A stretch of 32,842 nucleotides of DNA from Spirochaetes bacterium ADurb.Bin215 (GTDB lineage: Bacteria > Spirochaetota > Spirochaetia > Treponematales > Treponemataceae), in the NCBI GenBank assembly GCA_002070025.1, contig MWCL01000020.1, positions 1 to 32,842 on the forward strand, given 5' to 3'. Below, piece by piece: positions 6,084 to 13,695 of this stretch (position 1 is its first letter; the number at the start of each line of letters is the position of its first letter). The translations under genes and the position numbers were made by a program. The notes beneath the pieces are model-generated. The model ran no database searches. It was given only the letters and a program-made list of their open reading frames with translations, and was not told the origin of the DNA.

Positions 6084-7304
6084 TTACTCCTTGTGTATTA
6101 CTGTTGAAAACGACCGCAGCCGCGCTATGATGGGGGGAACTTTTTCAAGCACATAGTCAATCTCTTCCACCGTAGTCTCATTGCCCATACTGAACCTGAT
6201 GGAACCATGGGCAAGCTCGGGACCGACACCGGTCGCGACGAGTACATGGGAGGGTTCAAGATCACCGGACGCGCAGGCGGAACCGGTGGAAACATCAATG
6301 CCTTCCAGATCCATGCTTAACAGGATAGCCTCACCCTCCGCCCCGGGGAATGATACATTCAGGGTATTGGGAAGCACCTGTTCCGGATGTCCGTTTATCC
6401 TGATATCGGGTACCTTTGCGATAAAGCCGTCGCGAAGCCGGTTGCGGAGAGAACGCATCCGGGTGCCCCACTCGTCCAGGCGCTCTGCGGCAATGAGCGC
6501 GGCTTCACCGAAGGCGATTATCGCCGGTGCGTTGTAGGTTCCCGCGCGAAGCCCTTTTTCCTGGTGTCCGCCCCTGATAAGCGGGTCAAGCGGTGCTCCT
6601 TTCGCAAAATACAGGGCGCCAATCCCTTTGGGGCCATAAATCTTGTGTCCTGAATAGGTAAGATAATCAACACCGAGCACGGAAACATCAACCGGAATTT
6701 TTCCCGCAGCCTGAACGGCATCGGTATGAAACAATGAGCCCGCTTCATGGGCAAGTGCGGAAAGACGCGAAATATCCTGAATGGTTCCAATCTCGTTGTT
6801 TGCCATCATTATTGATACAAGCAGGGGCATGAGATCGCGGCGTCCGGTTTTTTCACCTTCAAAGAGCAGTTCCCGGTAGCGATCCTCGTCCACACGGCCG
6901 TCTGCGTCCACCGGTATGAAATGGACATCCATACCGAGCGTGGCAAGATATTTTGCCGATTCCATAACACAGGGATGTTCTATGGCGGAAACCAGGATAC
7001 GCTTTCTCCCGGAGAACCGCTCTTTCCGTGAGGTCGTTGCTTCCATGGCCGGTGAAGCCATGGTTCTGAAAATGGTATTGTTCGATTCCGATCCACCGGA
7101 AGTGAATAGAATCTGTTCAGCGTCTACGTTAATAAGTGTCGCAACCCGTTTTCGCGCTTCATTCAGTGCCGCCGCGACGGTACGACCGTCCTCATGCATG
7201 CTGGACGCGTTGGCAAAATTGTTCAATTCACGAATGAATATATTCTGTACCCGGCTGTCAACCGGAGTGGTTGCGTTGTAGTCAAGATAAATGCGTTTGT
7301 TCAT
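6084..7304 (-). CDS. nifS: Cysteine desulfurase NifS
   Basis: A 406-residue PLP enzyme that removes sulfur from cysteine, giving alanine and an enzyme persulfide for cluster assembly on NifU. Visible features are the N-terminal YLDYNATTP, His110 (AIEHPCVM), the PLP lysine Lys221 (YSGHKIYGPKG) and the persulfide cysteine Cys344 (TGSACASG) in the long loop of group I (NifS/IscS) enzymes. The start is ATG 7304, where similarity begins and GGGAG precedes; the open frame extends upstream to 7373 without similarity. It is first gene of the nifS-nifU pair, with its own promoter facing a divergent phosphohexomutase gene. No iscR or iscA is adjacent. Confidence 0.95.
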   Translation of the reverse strand: MNKRIYLDYNATTPVDSRVQNIFIRELNNFANASSMHEDGRTVAAALNEARKRVATLINVDAEQILFTSGGSESNNTIFRTMASPAMEATTSRKERFSGRKRILVSAIEHPCVMESAKYLATLGMDVHFIPVDADGRVDEDRYRELLFEGEKTGRRDLMPLLVSIMMANNEIGTIQDISRLSALAHEAGSLFHTDAVQAAGKIPVDVSVLGVDYLTYSGHKIYGPKGIGALYFAKGAPLDPLIRGGHQEKGLRAGTYNAPAIIAFGEAALIAAERLDEWGTRMRSLRNRLRDGFIAKVPDIRINGHPEQVLPNTLNVSFPGAEGEAILLSMDLEGIDVSTGSACASGDLEPSHVLVATGVGPELAHGSIRFSMGNETTVEEIDYVLEKVPPIIARLRSFSTVIHKE

Positions 7305-7344
7305 CGTTTGGTAACTCCCGTTCCTGCTCCTGATATGCAAATCA

Positions 7345-7373
7345 AATATACAAAAAAATCTCGGTAATGCCAA
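7345..7373 (-). promoter_or_regulatory. Sigma70 promoter of nifSU
   Basis: On the minus strand: TTGGCA (plus 7368-7373, 5/6), a 17-base spacer with a T-run, and TATATT (plus 7345-7350, 5/6). The expected transcript start lies about 30-35 bases before the nifS ATG. No obvious IscR-type palindrome was seen. Confidence 0.65.
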
Positions 7374-7396
7374 TCGGAAAGATAAGAAATGGAAAA

Positions 7397-7425
7397 TTGA
7401 TTATTACCGTTCTCTATGCTACACT
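7397..7425 (+). promoter_or_regulatory. Promoter of the phosphohexomutase gene
   Basis: TTGATT (7397-7402), a 17-base spacer and TACACT (7420-7425, 4/6). The start of transcription would fall near 7432, just before the GGAGG that serves the TTG start at 7445. It is divergent from the nifS promoter, with the two -35 boxes 23 bases apart. Confidence 0.6.
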
Positions 7426-7444
7426 GCCGGACCGGAGGTCTCAA

Positions 7445-9325
7445 TTGAAAACAACAGCTCCCCTTTCGGACAATCTTCCGTCTCCCGGTAAACTGGCGGC
7501 GGAATTTGACACACTCATTCTTTCAGCCTCCGGATGGAGAAAGATTTTCACCGGGAGCGGCGACGAGGAAGACCGGAACAGCGCAATCGGGGGAGCAAAC
7601 ACGGTTATTGCCGCGCTCATGGCCGATACCTTTGCGTCTTTCATCCTTGACAACCCCGTCTTCGGTCGGGACGTACTGATTGGACGAGATACACGACCCA
7701 CCGGCGCACCGATTGCCGACATCTTTTGCCGCGTCCTGATCGCACACGGTCTTTCGGTATTGTATGCCGGTATTGCTGCCGCGCCCGAGATTATGGCTTT
7801 TGCCCGTACCACCGGACCCTTCGCGTACATTTCCGCAAGCCACAACCCGATTGGCCACAACGGGGTAAAATTCGGTTCACGGGACGGCGGGGTTTTTGAC
7901 CGCGACCGTGCGGCAGTTCTGGCGGAGGCCTTCCGGGCTCGAATGAACAGCGGCGATCCCGTACAGAAAGCCGCAACATTGCTTTCCGCTTGTGATCCCG
8001 CAACACTCGCTTCGGTATACGAACGGGAACAAACGGTAAAAAAATCAGCTCTTGCAGCATACGAAGTTTTTTCGCGTGAGGTTATCGGAGGAACGAATTC
8101 TGATACTTTTTTCTCCGACATGCGCGCAGCACTTGAAAAACGTTCAAACTCGGGAAATCCTGTTGCGATCCTCGCCGACTTCAACGGCAGTGCCCGTACG
8201 GTGTCCATAGATCGTTCCTTCATTGAAAAGGCCGGTCTCCATCTGAGCGTCATGAACGAGAACCCTGGTGATATCCGCCACCGAATCGTACCGGAAGGTG
8301 AAAGCCTTTCATATTGCGCAGAACGTATGCGTCAACTCAGAACCGGCGGTTCCGGCGCGGAACGCCACACCCTGTTCGGGTATGTACCGGACTGTGACGG
8401 TGACCGGGGAAACATCGTGTTCTGGGATGAAGACACAGAGGAACCGCGAATTCTTGAAGCCCAGGAAGTGTTTGCCCTCTCGGCCATATCCGAGCTCTCA
8501 TTTTTGGTATATTCCGGGCAAATTGACCCGGTTCCCGGCGGAACCACTGCTCCTCCCTGCGCCATCGCGGTAAACGGTCCCACATCCCTGCGGATAGACG
8601 CCATAGCCCGTGCGTTCGGCGTCCGGGTCGCCCGGGCCGAAGTCGGAGAAGCCAATGTGGTGAACCTCGCACGGAATCTCCGGGATACCGGTACCATTGT
8701 CCGGTTCCTGGGAGAAGGATCCAACGGTGGAAACATAACCCATCCGGCAGCCGTACGCGATCCCCTGAACACGGTATTCGCCCTCGTCAAGCTCCTTACC
8801 ATCGGTGACAGCGGAACCCGCAAGGGCCTCTTTCACCTCTGGTGCAGCCTGTCCGGTCAGGAGGAAGCCTGGCGGGAAAATTTCACGTTTACCGATATCC
8901 GACGCACACTTCCCGCCTTTACCACAACCAGCGTCTTTGAAGACTTCGCACAGTTGAAAATTTCCAGCAAGTCCCATGGTGAGTTGAAAAAACGGTTCCG
9001 TTCCGTGTTTCTCCGCGAATGGGAAGCCGGAACCTTCCCCCTTGCCGCGGACGGAGCGTCCTGGCAATGGAAGGCGGTAAGCTACAACGGAACCGAAACC
9101 ACCGAACCGGGGAACGATTTCTCGGTATCGGGAACCGGCGGATTGAAAATCCTTTTTTCCCGTGACGCAGGCGCGGATGAAGCTTTCATCTGGATGCGGG
9201 GATCGGGAACCGAACCGGTGTTCCGTATCATGGCGGATGTAGCGGGAAGTTCGCCGGATAACGAAGAAAAACTCCGACAATGGCTGGTCCGCATGGTACT
9301 TGAGGCAGACGGCCAAATACGGTAG
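7445..9325 (+). CDS. Phosphoglucomutase/phosphomannomutase family protein
   Basis: A 626-residue alpha-D-phosphohexomutase, which moves phosphate between C1 and C6 of a hexose. All signature loops are present: the phosphoserine loop SASHNP (Ser132), the metal loop DCDGDRG (Asp316/318/320), the sugar-binding GEGSNGG (423-429) and the phosphate-binding GSGTEPVFRIM near the C-terminus. It is longer than typical PGM/PMM enzymes (about 450-580 residues), so the exact sugar cannot be assigned. The start is TTG 7445, supported by GGAGG at 6 bases and a promoter just upstream; an earlier in-frame ATG at 7367 would sit upstream of that promoter and inside the nifS promoter. The PUR-domain gene follows 30 bases later. 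Confidence 0.88.
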   Translation: MKTTAPLSDNLPSPGKLAAEFDTLILSASGWRKIFTGSGDEEDRNSAIGGANTVIAALMADTFASFILDNPVFGRDVLIGRDTRPTGAPIADIFCRVLIAHGLSVLYAGIAAAPEIMAFARTTGPFAYISASHNPIGHNGVKFGSRDGGVFDRDRAAVLAEAFRARMNSGDPVQKAATLLSACDPATLASVYEREQTVKKSALAAYEVFSREVIGGTNSDTFFSDMRAALEKRSNSGNPVAILADFNGSARTVSIDRSFIEKAGLHLSVMNENPGDIRHRIVPEGESLSYCAERMRQLRTGGSGAERHTLFGYVPDCDGDRGNIVFWDEDTEEPRILEAQEVFALSAISELSFLVYSGQIDPVPGGTTAPPCAIAVNGPTSLRIDAIARAFGVRVARAEVGEANVVNLARNLRDTGTIVRFLGEGSNGGNITHPAAVRDPLNTVFALVKLLTIGDSGTRKGLFHLWCSLSGQEEAWRENFTFTDIRRTLPAFTTTSVFEDFAQLKISSKSHGELKKRFRSVFLREWEAGTFPLAADGASWQWKAVSYNGTETTEPGNDFSVSGTGGLKILFSRDAGADEAFIWMRGSGTEPVFRIMADVAGSSPDNEEKLRQWLVRMVLEADGQIR

Positions 9326-9328
9326 TAT
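9300..9328 (+). promoter_or_regulatory. Possible promoter of the PUR-domain gene
   Basis: TTGAGG (9300-9305, 4/6), a 17-base spacer and TAGTAT (9323-9328, 4/6), overlapping the end of the phosphohexomutase gene. Read-through from that gene is equally plausible, because no terminator intervenes. Confidence 0.35.
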
Positions 9329-9355
9329 CTTGCTTGCACGTAAGGATGGATATAG

Positions 9356-9715
9356 ATGGGAATACGAGGCGAATTATTTACTACCGAGGTGACACTCGAC
9401 AACCGGACCTATTTTTTCAATGTGAAAGAAAACCGGATGGGAGATGCGTTTCTCCAGGTAGTTGAAAGCAAGAGTACGGACGGATCCGGCTTTGACCGGC
9501 ATGCCATAGTCGTTTTTGAAGAAGACATGCAGCGCTTTCTCGCAGGACTGGAAAGCAGTTTGCAGTTCATGGAAAAATCACGGAAGAATCGTCAGAAAAA
9601 GACAACAGACGCAGGAAAGAAGAAAGTTATTCGCAGGAGCGCGGCTGCTCCGGTGTCCGAACGACCGGCTCCGAAACCCGGACGCCGAGTAACGGTCATT
9701 CCGAAGAAAAAGTAG
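9356..9715 (+). CDS. PUR-domain (DUF3276) nucleic-acid-binding protein with basic tail
   Basis: A 119-residue protein. Residues 1-70 match the bacterial PUR-alpha-like domain (DUF3276): GELFTTEVTLDNRTYFFNVKEN-like strands, then GDAFLQVVES and IVVFEEDMQRFL. The Borrelia relative binds DNA and RNA and acts as a regulator, so a similar role is likely here. Residues 80-119 form an unstructured, strongly basic tail (many Lys/Arg, Pro/Ala), which should add non-specific nucleic-acid affinity. AAGGA lies 9 bases before the ATG. It converges with rnhB, with 6 bases between stops and no visible terminator. Confidence 0.8.
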   Translation: MGIRGELFTTEVTLDNRTYFFNVKENRMGDAFLQVVESKSTDGSGFDRHAIVVFEEDMQRFLAGLESSLQFMEKSRKNRQKKTTDAGKKKVIRRSAAAPVSERPAPKPGRRVTVIPKKK

Positions 9716-9721
9716 CCGTTC

Positions 9722-10345
9722 TCAGAACAGCTCACCCTGGCCTTCGCCCTTGAGACGGAATGATTTCCGCTGTATGGGAGAAGGCCCGTTTTTTTTGAGC
9801 GCTTCGATATGTTCCCGGGTGGCATACCCTTTATGCCGTTCATATCCGTATTGGGGATACAGCCATGAATACCGCTTCATCATGCGGTCCCGGGCGGTTT
9901 TTGCCAGTATGGACGCGGCCATGACCGCCGGCACACTTGAATCCGCCTTGGGAAGCGCACGGCAATTCTCGTGAGCTATATCCGGAACGAACAACCCGTC
10001 AACAATAACTTCGAGCGAATCAAGGTTATCCCGCAAGTCGCTCCGTCCGGCCGAACGGTCAAATAGCCCGTCGAACGATCGTTTCATTGCCAAAAGGGAT
10101 GCGCGCAAGATGTTTATCCGGTCTATTTCTGCCGAGGATGCCCAACCAATACACCAGGCAGACGCATGCAGCATTATTTCCCGCATCGCGCGTTCACGCT
10201 TGGTCTCTGTAAGCTTTTTTGAGTCATTAAGCAGGGACAAATCAAAATCCGCCGGTAGAATAACAGCGGCAGCGCATACCGGTCCGGCCATGGGACCCCG
10301 CCCGGCTTCATCGAGACCGCAGACGAGACAAGTGTCACCGGCCAT
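9722..10345 (-). CDS. rnhB: Ribonuclease HII
   Basis: A 207-residue type 2 RNase H, which removes RNA from RNA-DNA hybrids and single misinserted ribonucleotides. The family signature GLDEAGRGPMAGPV supplies Asp12 and Glu13; Asp116 (VIVDGLF) and Asp135 (PKADSSVPAVMAASILAK) complete the metal-binding acidic set. The C-terminal YGYERHKGYATREHIEALKKNGPSPIQR-type block is typical. Length is normal. It is the last gene of a minus-strand operon: its ATG lies one base after the stop of the large beta-helix gene (TGA-A-ATG), implying coupled translation. Confidence 0.95.
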   Translation of the reverse strand: MAGDTCLVCGLDEAGRGPMAGPVCAAAVILPADFDLSLLNDSKKLTETKRERAMREIMLHASAWCIGWASSAEIDRINILRASLLAMKRSFDGLFDRSAGRSDLRDNLDSLEVIVDGLFVPDIAHENCRALPKADSSVPAVMAASILAKTARDRMMKRYSWLYPQYGYERHKGYATREHIEALKKNGPSPIQRKSFRLKGEGQGELF

Positions 10346-10346
10346 T

Positions 10347-12974
10347 TCAGCGCTCTCCGGACTTTTTCCGATAGCGGAATCCGGTTACGTCAAATGCCTT
10401 TTCCGATACAATAACGGTGTTCCGGTCCGTCCACAACGCCGTGTCGGCATTGGTACCGGTCGTCCCCGATCGAACCAGACGAAGTCCCGAAATCACGAGC
10501 CGTGAACCCCAGCATTCAATCGCCCGCGCAGCCCGTTCCGCGGATACGACAATATCCGAATTGATGAACGTCGCGCGACCGCCCGTTACCGCGACAGCGG
10601 ATACAATGCGCGCAGAGGATTCAATGTGACAATCCCGAACATGGAAATTCGAGTTTCGAACATCCACTGCGGTTCCGTAGTCTACCGATTCAGTGTGTAT
10701 TTTCACGGATTTGAATGTAGCATGTGAATTCTCGACGCGAATAACCGGCGCGTTTGTTGCGGTACGATCAAGGATTGCACACTCGTCAATGGAAAGCGTT
10801 CCGTTCGCTACTTCCATGAGCGGAACCGGCGAAACCTGCTGAGTCCGGTCTATTTCACGGCCGTTCCGTTCAAGAGTGATTCCCGACAGCGAAAGATTGT
10901 TCGAATACGAACGAAGCACCGCAGCCGGACCGGCTTGAAGTACCGCTTTAGTCCCTATAAGCGAAACTGATGAACGAAGCGTGTGCGGACGTTCCAGGGC
11001 AACAGAGCCTCGTACCAGTATACGCCAGGGATCCGGCCCCTCGACAAGGTCAAGCGCTGAATCAAGATCGGTAAATGGCGCTGAAGGACTCCCGTCGGAA
11101 GGGAGCGTACCGCGGTACCCCGAATCGACATACACCGCATTCCGGTCAATAGTCATTGTTTGTTCAACTATCGGGCTGCGGTTTCCGGCGCGGTCAACGG
11201 AAAACGACCGTATCGTATAGGTAATTGACTTCGCCGGATTACCGGTTAATACCCAGGCTGATCCGGTATGTTCATACTGCTCCGGAACCAGGGAAACCTG
11301 TACCATGTCCTCACCGCTCACACGAAGCGGCAAAGGTTCACGCGACCATGAAAGATCTGCAGGAATTCCGAGAGAAGGAACACGGGGCGGTTTTCGGTCC
11401 AGTGTAAACCGGGCAGTAAGTTCACCGTGCATGATACCGTCATGATACGCAGCCAGACGAACAGTACAGGTTTCGGAGGCGCCGTGCGGTGTTTCCAGCA
11501 ACAGACCGCTTGCAAGAACCGGCGAATGTTCATATACCGGAGGTCCGGGAAGAAAATCCCCGCCGGTTGAATAATACAACGTAAAGGGAGACGCACTGGC
11601 GGAAAGAAAAACGGGATTCGCCGTTACGCCGCCGGCCGGAAGTCCGGATAACTGCGGTTTTGCCGGAAGCGAAATGGTGCGAACCTTTCCGCCATCCCAT
11701 GACGGGGAATACCAGTGAATGACGGCATCTTTCTTCCGGTCAAGAACAACCGGCTCAGTGTACTGTGTCCATGAAGATCCGTCACGAGAATAAAAAACCG
11801 GTGCGGAATGGGATACGGAAAAGAAATGCCAGTCGTGAATCGAGACTTTCGGTTGAAGGGGGTTCTCTCCGTCCGTCTTTTCGGACGGCAGGGCAGACGG
11901 CGAAGTTCCGACGGCACAAATCCAGCGCCAGTAAACGGCACCGTTGCGGACGGTAACCGGATACATGCGGCGAACTCCCTCGGGAACGGTAAAAAGAAGA
12001 CTCTTGCGGGGCTGACCGGAATTCCATGGATTTCCGATTGTTGCGGTAAATCCTTCGGGAAGGGTTGCTTCATAAAATGGACCGGCCTCGAATACTCCAT
12101 CGGTAAGCGATATCGACTGATCCAGGACGGATGCTTGTTCAGCAACCGTATACAAGACTGTTTCGGTCCACGGCGTGCCATCGGCTCCCCGGGCGCTTAC
12201 CCGGAGCGTTACCGGACCCGATTCATCAAGAAGTACCGGTCCGTTATAGGTCTTTCCCGAAACAAGCGGATCGCTTCCATCGGTTGTATACCGAATCTCC
12301 GTTTCCGGCCGGGTATCAAGCAGCAGTGTCTGACGATTCGCCCAGGAACCGGGAACAGGATTCACCATAACAAAGGGTTTCCCCGCATGTACGCCGTTTT
12401 CTGCGGTTGCCGACGACGGCAGACTCCGGTTCCCGGCACGGTCTTCCGCGAAGGCGCAGATAACCGTGTCCTCGGGAATAAACACAGAGTCACGATCGGA
12501 AACGGAACCCCGGGATACCGCTTGGTAATACGGATGATAAAGCACATAGTGCATAACCGCCGGTTCGTCTGAACGTATTCTTGCCTGTGCGCCACCGTCG
12601 ACCCGGTTAAGCACAAAGCGCGGCGAAGCCGGCTGTTTTTTGTCAATTATCCATTCAAAAACCCGGGATTCAAGAAGCGGCGAATCCGGATCGAGGCTGC
12701 GAAGTTCTGTCTGAATGCGGTAGGAACGCTGCTCACCGTATTCTGCGTAGAGCAACAGGGGTGATGCGATATCGTCGAGCCGTTTCCCGTCAAGGTACAC
12801 CGTAAGACGGGCGTCAGGCGGGGTTCGTATGGAAAGCAACTGATCAGTCGCATAAGAGCCGGGAACGGGAATCACGGTTACCCCGTGTTCAGCATGAAGC
12901 AGGAAACCCGCCAGCAGGAGAAGTACCGTGAGAGCCGGTTTTACACTTCCGATCACATGCCTTCCCGGTTTCAT
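10347..12974 (-). CDS. Large exported protein: chitobiase-like repeats plus C-terminal beta-helix
   Basis: An 875-residue protein with a signal peptide (hydrophobic core about residues 13-26, ending near LLHAEHG). Residues ~30-620 hold repeating beta-sandwich units like the chitobiase/hexosaminidase C-terminal (CHB_HEX_C) module, for example NPVPGSWANRQTLLL followed by IRYTTDGSDP, and two copies of DRAGNRS. Residues ~630-860 look like a right-handed parallel beta-helix: PFTDLDSALDLV, then short turns such as LSLSGITLERNG, TFKSVKI and ISGLRLVRSG. No catalytic residues are recognised, so it may be a surface or periplasmic adhesin or carbohydrate-binding protein. Its ATG overlaps the phosphoribosyltransferase stop by one base (TAATG), and rnhB follows at once. 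Confidence 0.72.
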   Translation of the reverse strand: MKPGRHVIGSVKPALTVLLLLAGFLLHAEHGVTVIPVPGSYATDQLLSIRTPPDARLTVYLDGKRLDDIASPLLLYAEYGEQRSYRIQTELRSLDPDSPLLESRVFEWIIDKKQPASPRFVLNRVDGGAQARIRSDEPAVMHYVLYHPYYQAVSRGSVSDRDSVFIPEDTVICAFAEDRAGNRSLPSSATAENGVHAGKPFVMVNPVPGSWANRQTLLLDTRPETEIRYTTDGSDPLVSGKTYNGPVLLDESGPVTLRVSARGADGTPWTETVLYTVAEQASVLDQSISLTDGVFEAGPFYEATLPEGFTATIGNPWNSGQPRKSLLFTVPEGVRRMYPVTVRNGAVYWRWICAVGTSPSALPSEKTDGENPLQPKVSIHDWHFFSVSHSAPVFYSRDGSSWTQYTEPVVLDRKKDAVIHWYSPSWDGGKVRTISLPAKPQLSGLPAGGVTANPVFLSASASPFTLYYSTGGDFLPGPPVYEHSPVLASGLLLETPHGASETCTVRLAAYHDGIMHGELTARFTLDRKPPRVPSLGIPADLSWSREPLPLRVSGEDMVQVSLVPEQYEHTGSAWVLTGNPAKSITYTIRSFSVDRAGNRSPIVEQTMTIDRNAVYVDSGYRGTLPSDGSPSAPFTDLDSALDLVEGPDPWRILVRGSVALERPHTLRSSVSLIGTKAVLQAGPAAVLRSYSNNLSLSGITLERNGREIDRTQQVSPVPLMEVANGTLSIDECAILDRTATNAPVIRVENSHATFKSVKIHTESVDYGTAVDVRNSNFHVRDCHIESSARIVSAVAVTGGRATFINSDIVVSAERAARAIECWGSRLVISGLRLVRSGTTGTNADTALWTDRNTVIVSEKAFDVTGFRYRKKSGER

Positions 12975-13582
12975 TACACTCCGTTCAACAGCGAAAGAAT
13001 GGGTTTAAGCTCGGGATCCTGACGGTAGTAATTTTCCTCGAGTTCTTTTTCGCTCAATCCGATCAGTTCATGGCTCATGTAATGAATCCAGCAGTCATCC
13101 TCGGGTTTATCAATGATGTGTTTTCTGCACCAATAGTCCGGTTGAATGGGGAGCTGCTCCTCATGAAATGAAAAATACTTGTAGTCGTGGACGGCAACCT
13201 TGATATCCCTGCGGGGGATGCCTTTTTCCAGCAGTATTTCAACGAGATGATTGATGGTCTTTCCGGTATCAAAAATATCGTCGATAAGCAGGATGCGGTC
13301 TCCATGACGAAGGTGTTCCGGAGAATAAGTCCACCCGTCCACCATAACCCGGTCTCGTTGACGAATATCCGAATAGGACCGCGCGACAACGGCGGCATAG
13401 AGTACCGGATGGGTATCCCGACGTACAATCTTGAAAAACTCGCTGACAACATTGGCAAGATACGCCCCGCCCCGGAGGGAAACATAAATGACGTCGGGCA
13501 CAAAGCCGTCGTTATAAATCTTGTAGGCCATCTTGAGCGCGTTGTTGCGGACAGTTTCGTAGGGTAAGAATTCTTTGTGCAT
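12974..13582 (-). CDS. Purine-type phosphoribosyltransferase (Hpt1/Gpt-like)
   Basis: A 202-residue type I phosphoribosyltransferase, which transfers ribose-5-phosphate from PRPP to a base, probably a purine in salvage. The PRPP motif ILLIDDIFDTGKTI is at residues 97-110 and a loop I-like SLRGGAYLA at 35-43. The extended C-terminus with WCRKHI and WIHYMSHELIG is less usual, and the base specificity (hypoxanthine, xanthine or guanine) cannot be read. The start is ATG 13582, with AGAGG 7 bases upstream; an in-frame extension to 13633 runs into the promoter and terminator region. First gene of the operon with the beta-helix protein and rnhB. Confidence 0.82.
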   Translation of the reverse strand: MHKEFLPYETVRNNALKMAYKIYNDGFVPDVIYVSLRGGAYLANVVSEFFKIVRRDTHPVLYAAVVARSYSDIRQRDRVMVDGWTYSPEHLRHGDRILLIDDIFDTGKTINHLVEILLEKGIPRRDIKVAVHDYKYFSFHEEQLPIQPDYWCRKHIIDKPEDDCWIHYMSHELIGLSEKELEENYYRQDPELKPILSLLNGV

Positions 13583-13604
13583 ACGTAAACCTCTTGTGCC
13601 CTTT

Positions 13605-13633
13605 ACTGTAACCGCTTTTTGACGATTGCTCAA
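13605..13633 (-). promoter_or_regulatory. Promoter of the phosphoribosyltransferase operon
   Basis: On the minus strand: TTGAGC (plus 13628-13633), a 17-base spacer and TACAGT (plus 13605-13610, 4/6). It sits directly downstream of the htrA terminator and about 22 bases before the start codon. Confidence 0.55.
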
Positions 13634-13641
13634 GAGAAAAC

Positions 13642-13675
13642 AAAAAAAGGCATTTGCCGCGCCGCGACAAATGCC
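13642..13675 (-). terminator. Rho-independent terminator after htrA
   Basis: Minus strand: GGCATTTG pairs with CAAATGCC (8 bp; plus 13668-13675 and 13649-13656), with an inner CGC/GCG pairing and a GGC loop, followed by seven T residues. It closes transcription of the long minus-strand array ending in htrA. Confidence 0.88.
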
Positions 13676-13695
13676 CCTGTTTGAATCTTATGTTG

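Noticed and set aside
11808-12572. Plus-strand frame of 254 codons within the large beta-helix gene
   Set aside because: Low-complexity, Arg/Gly-rich translation, antisense to a gene with a signal peptide and clear domains.
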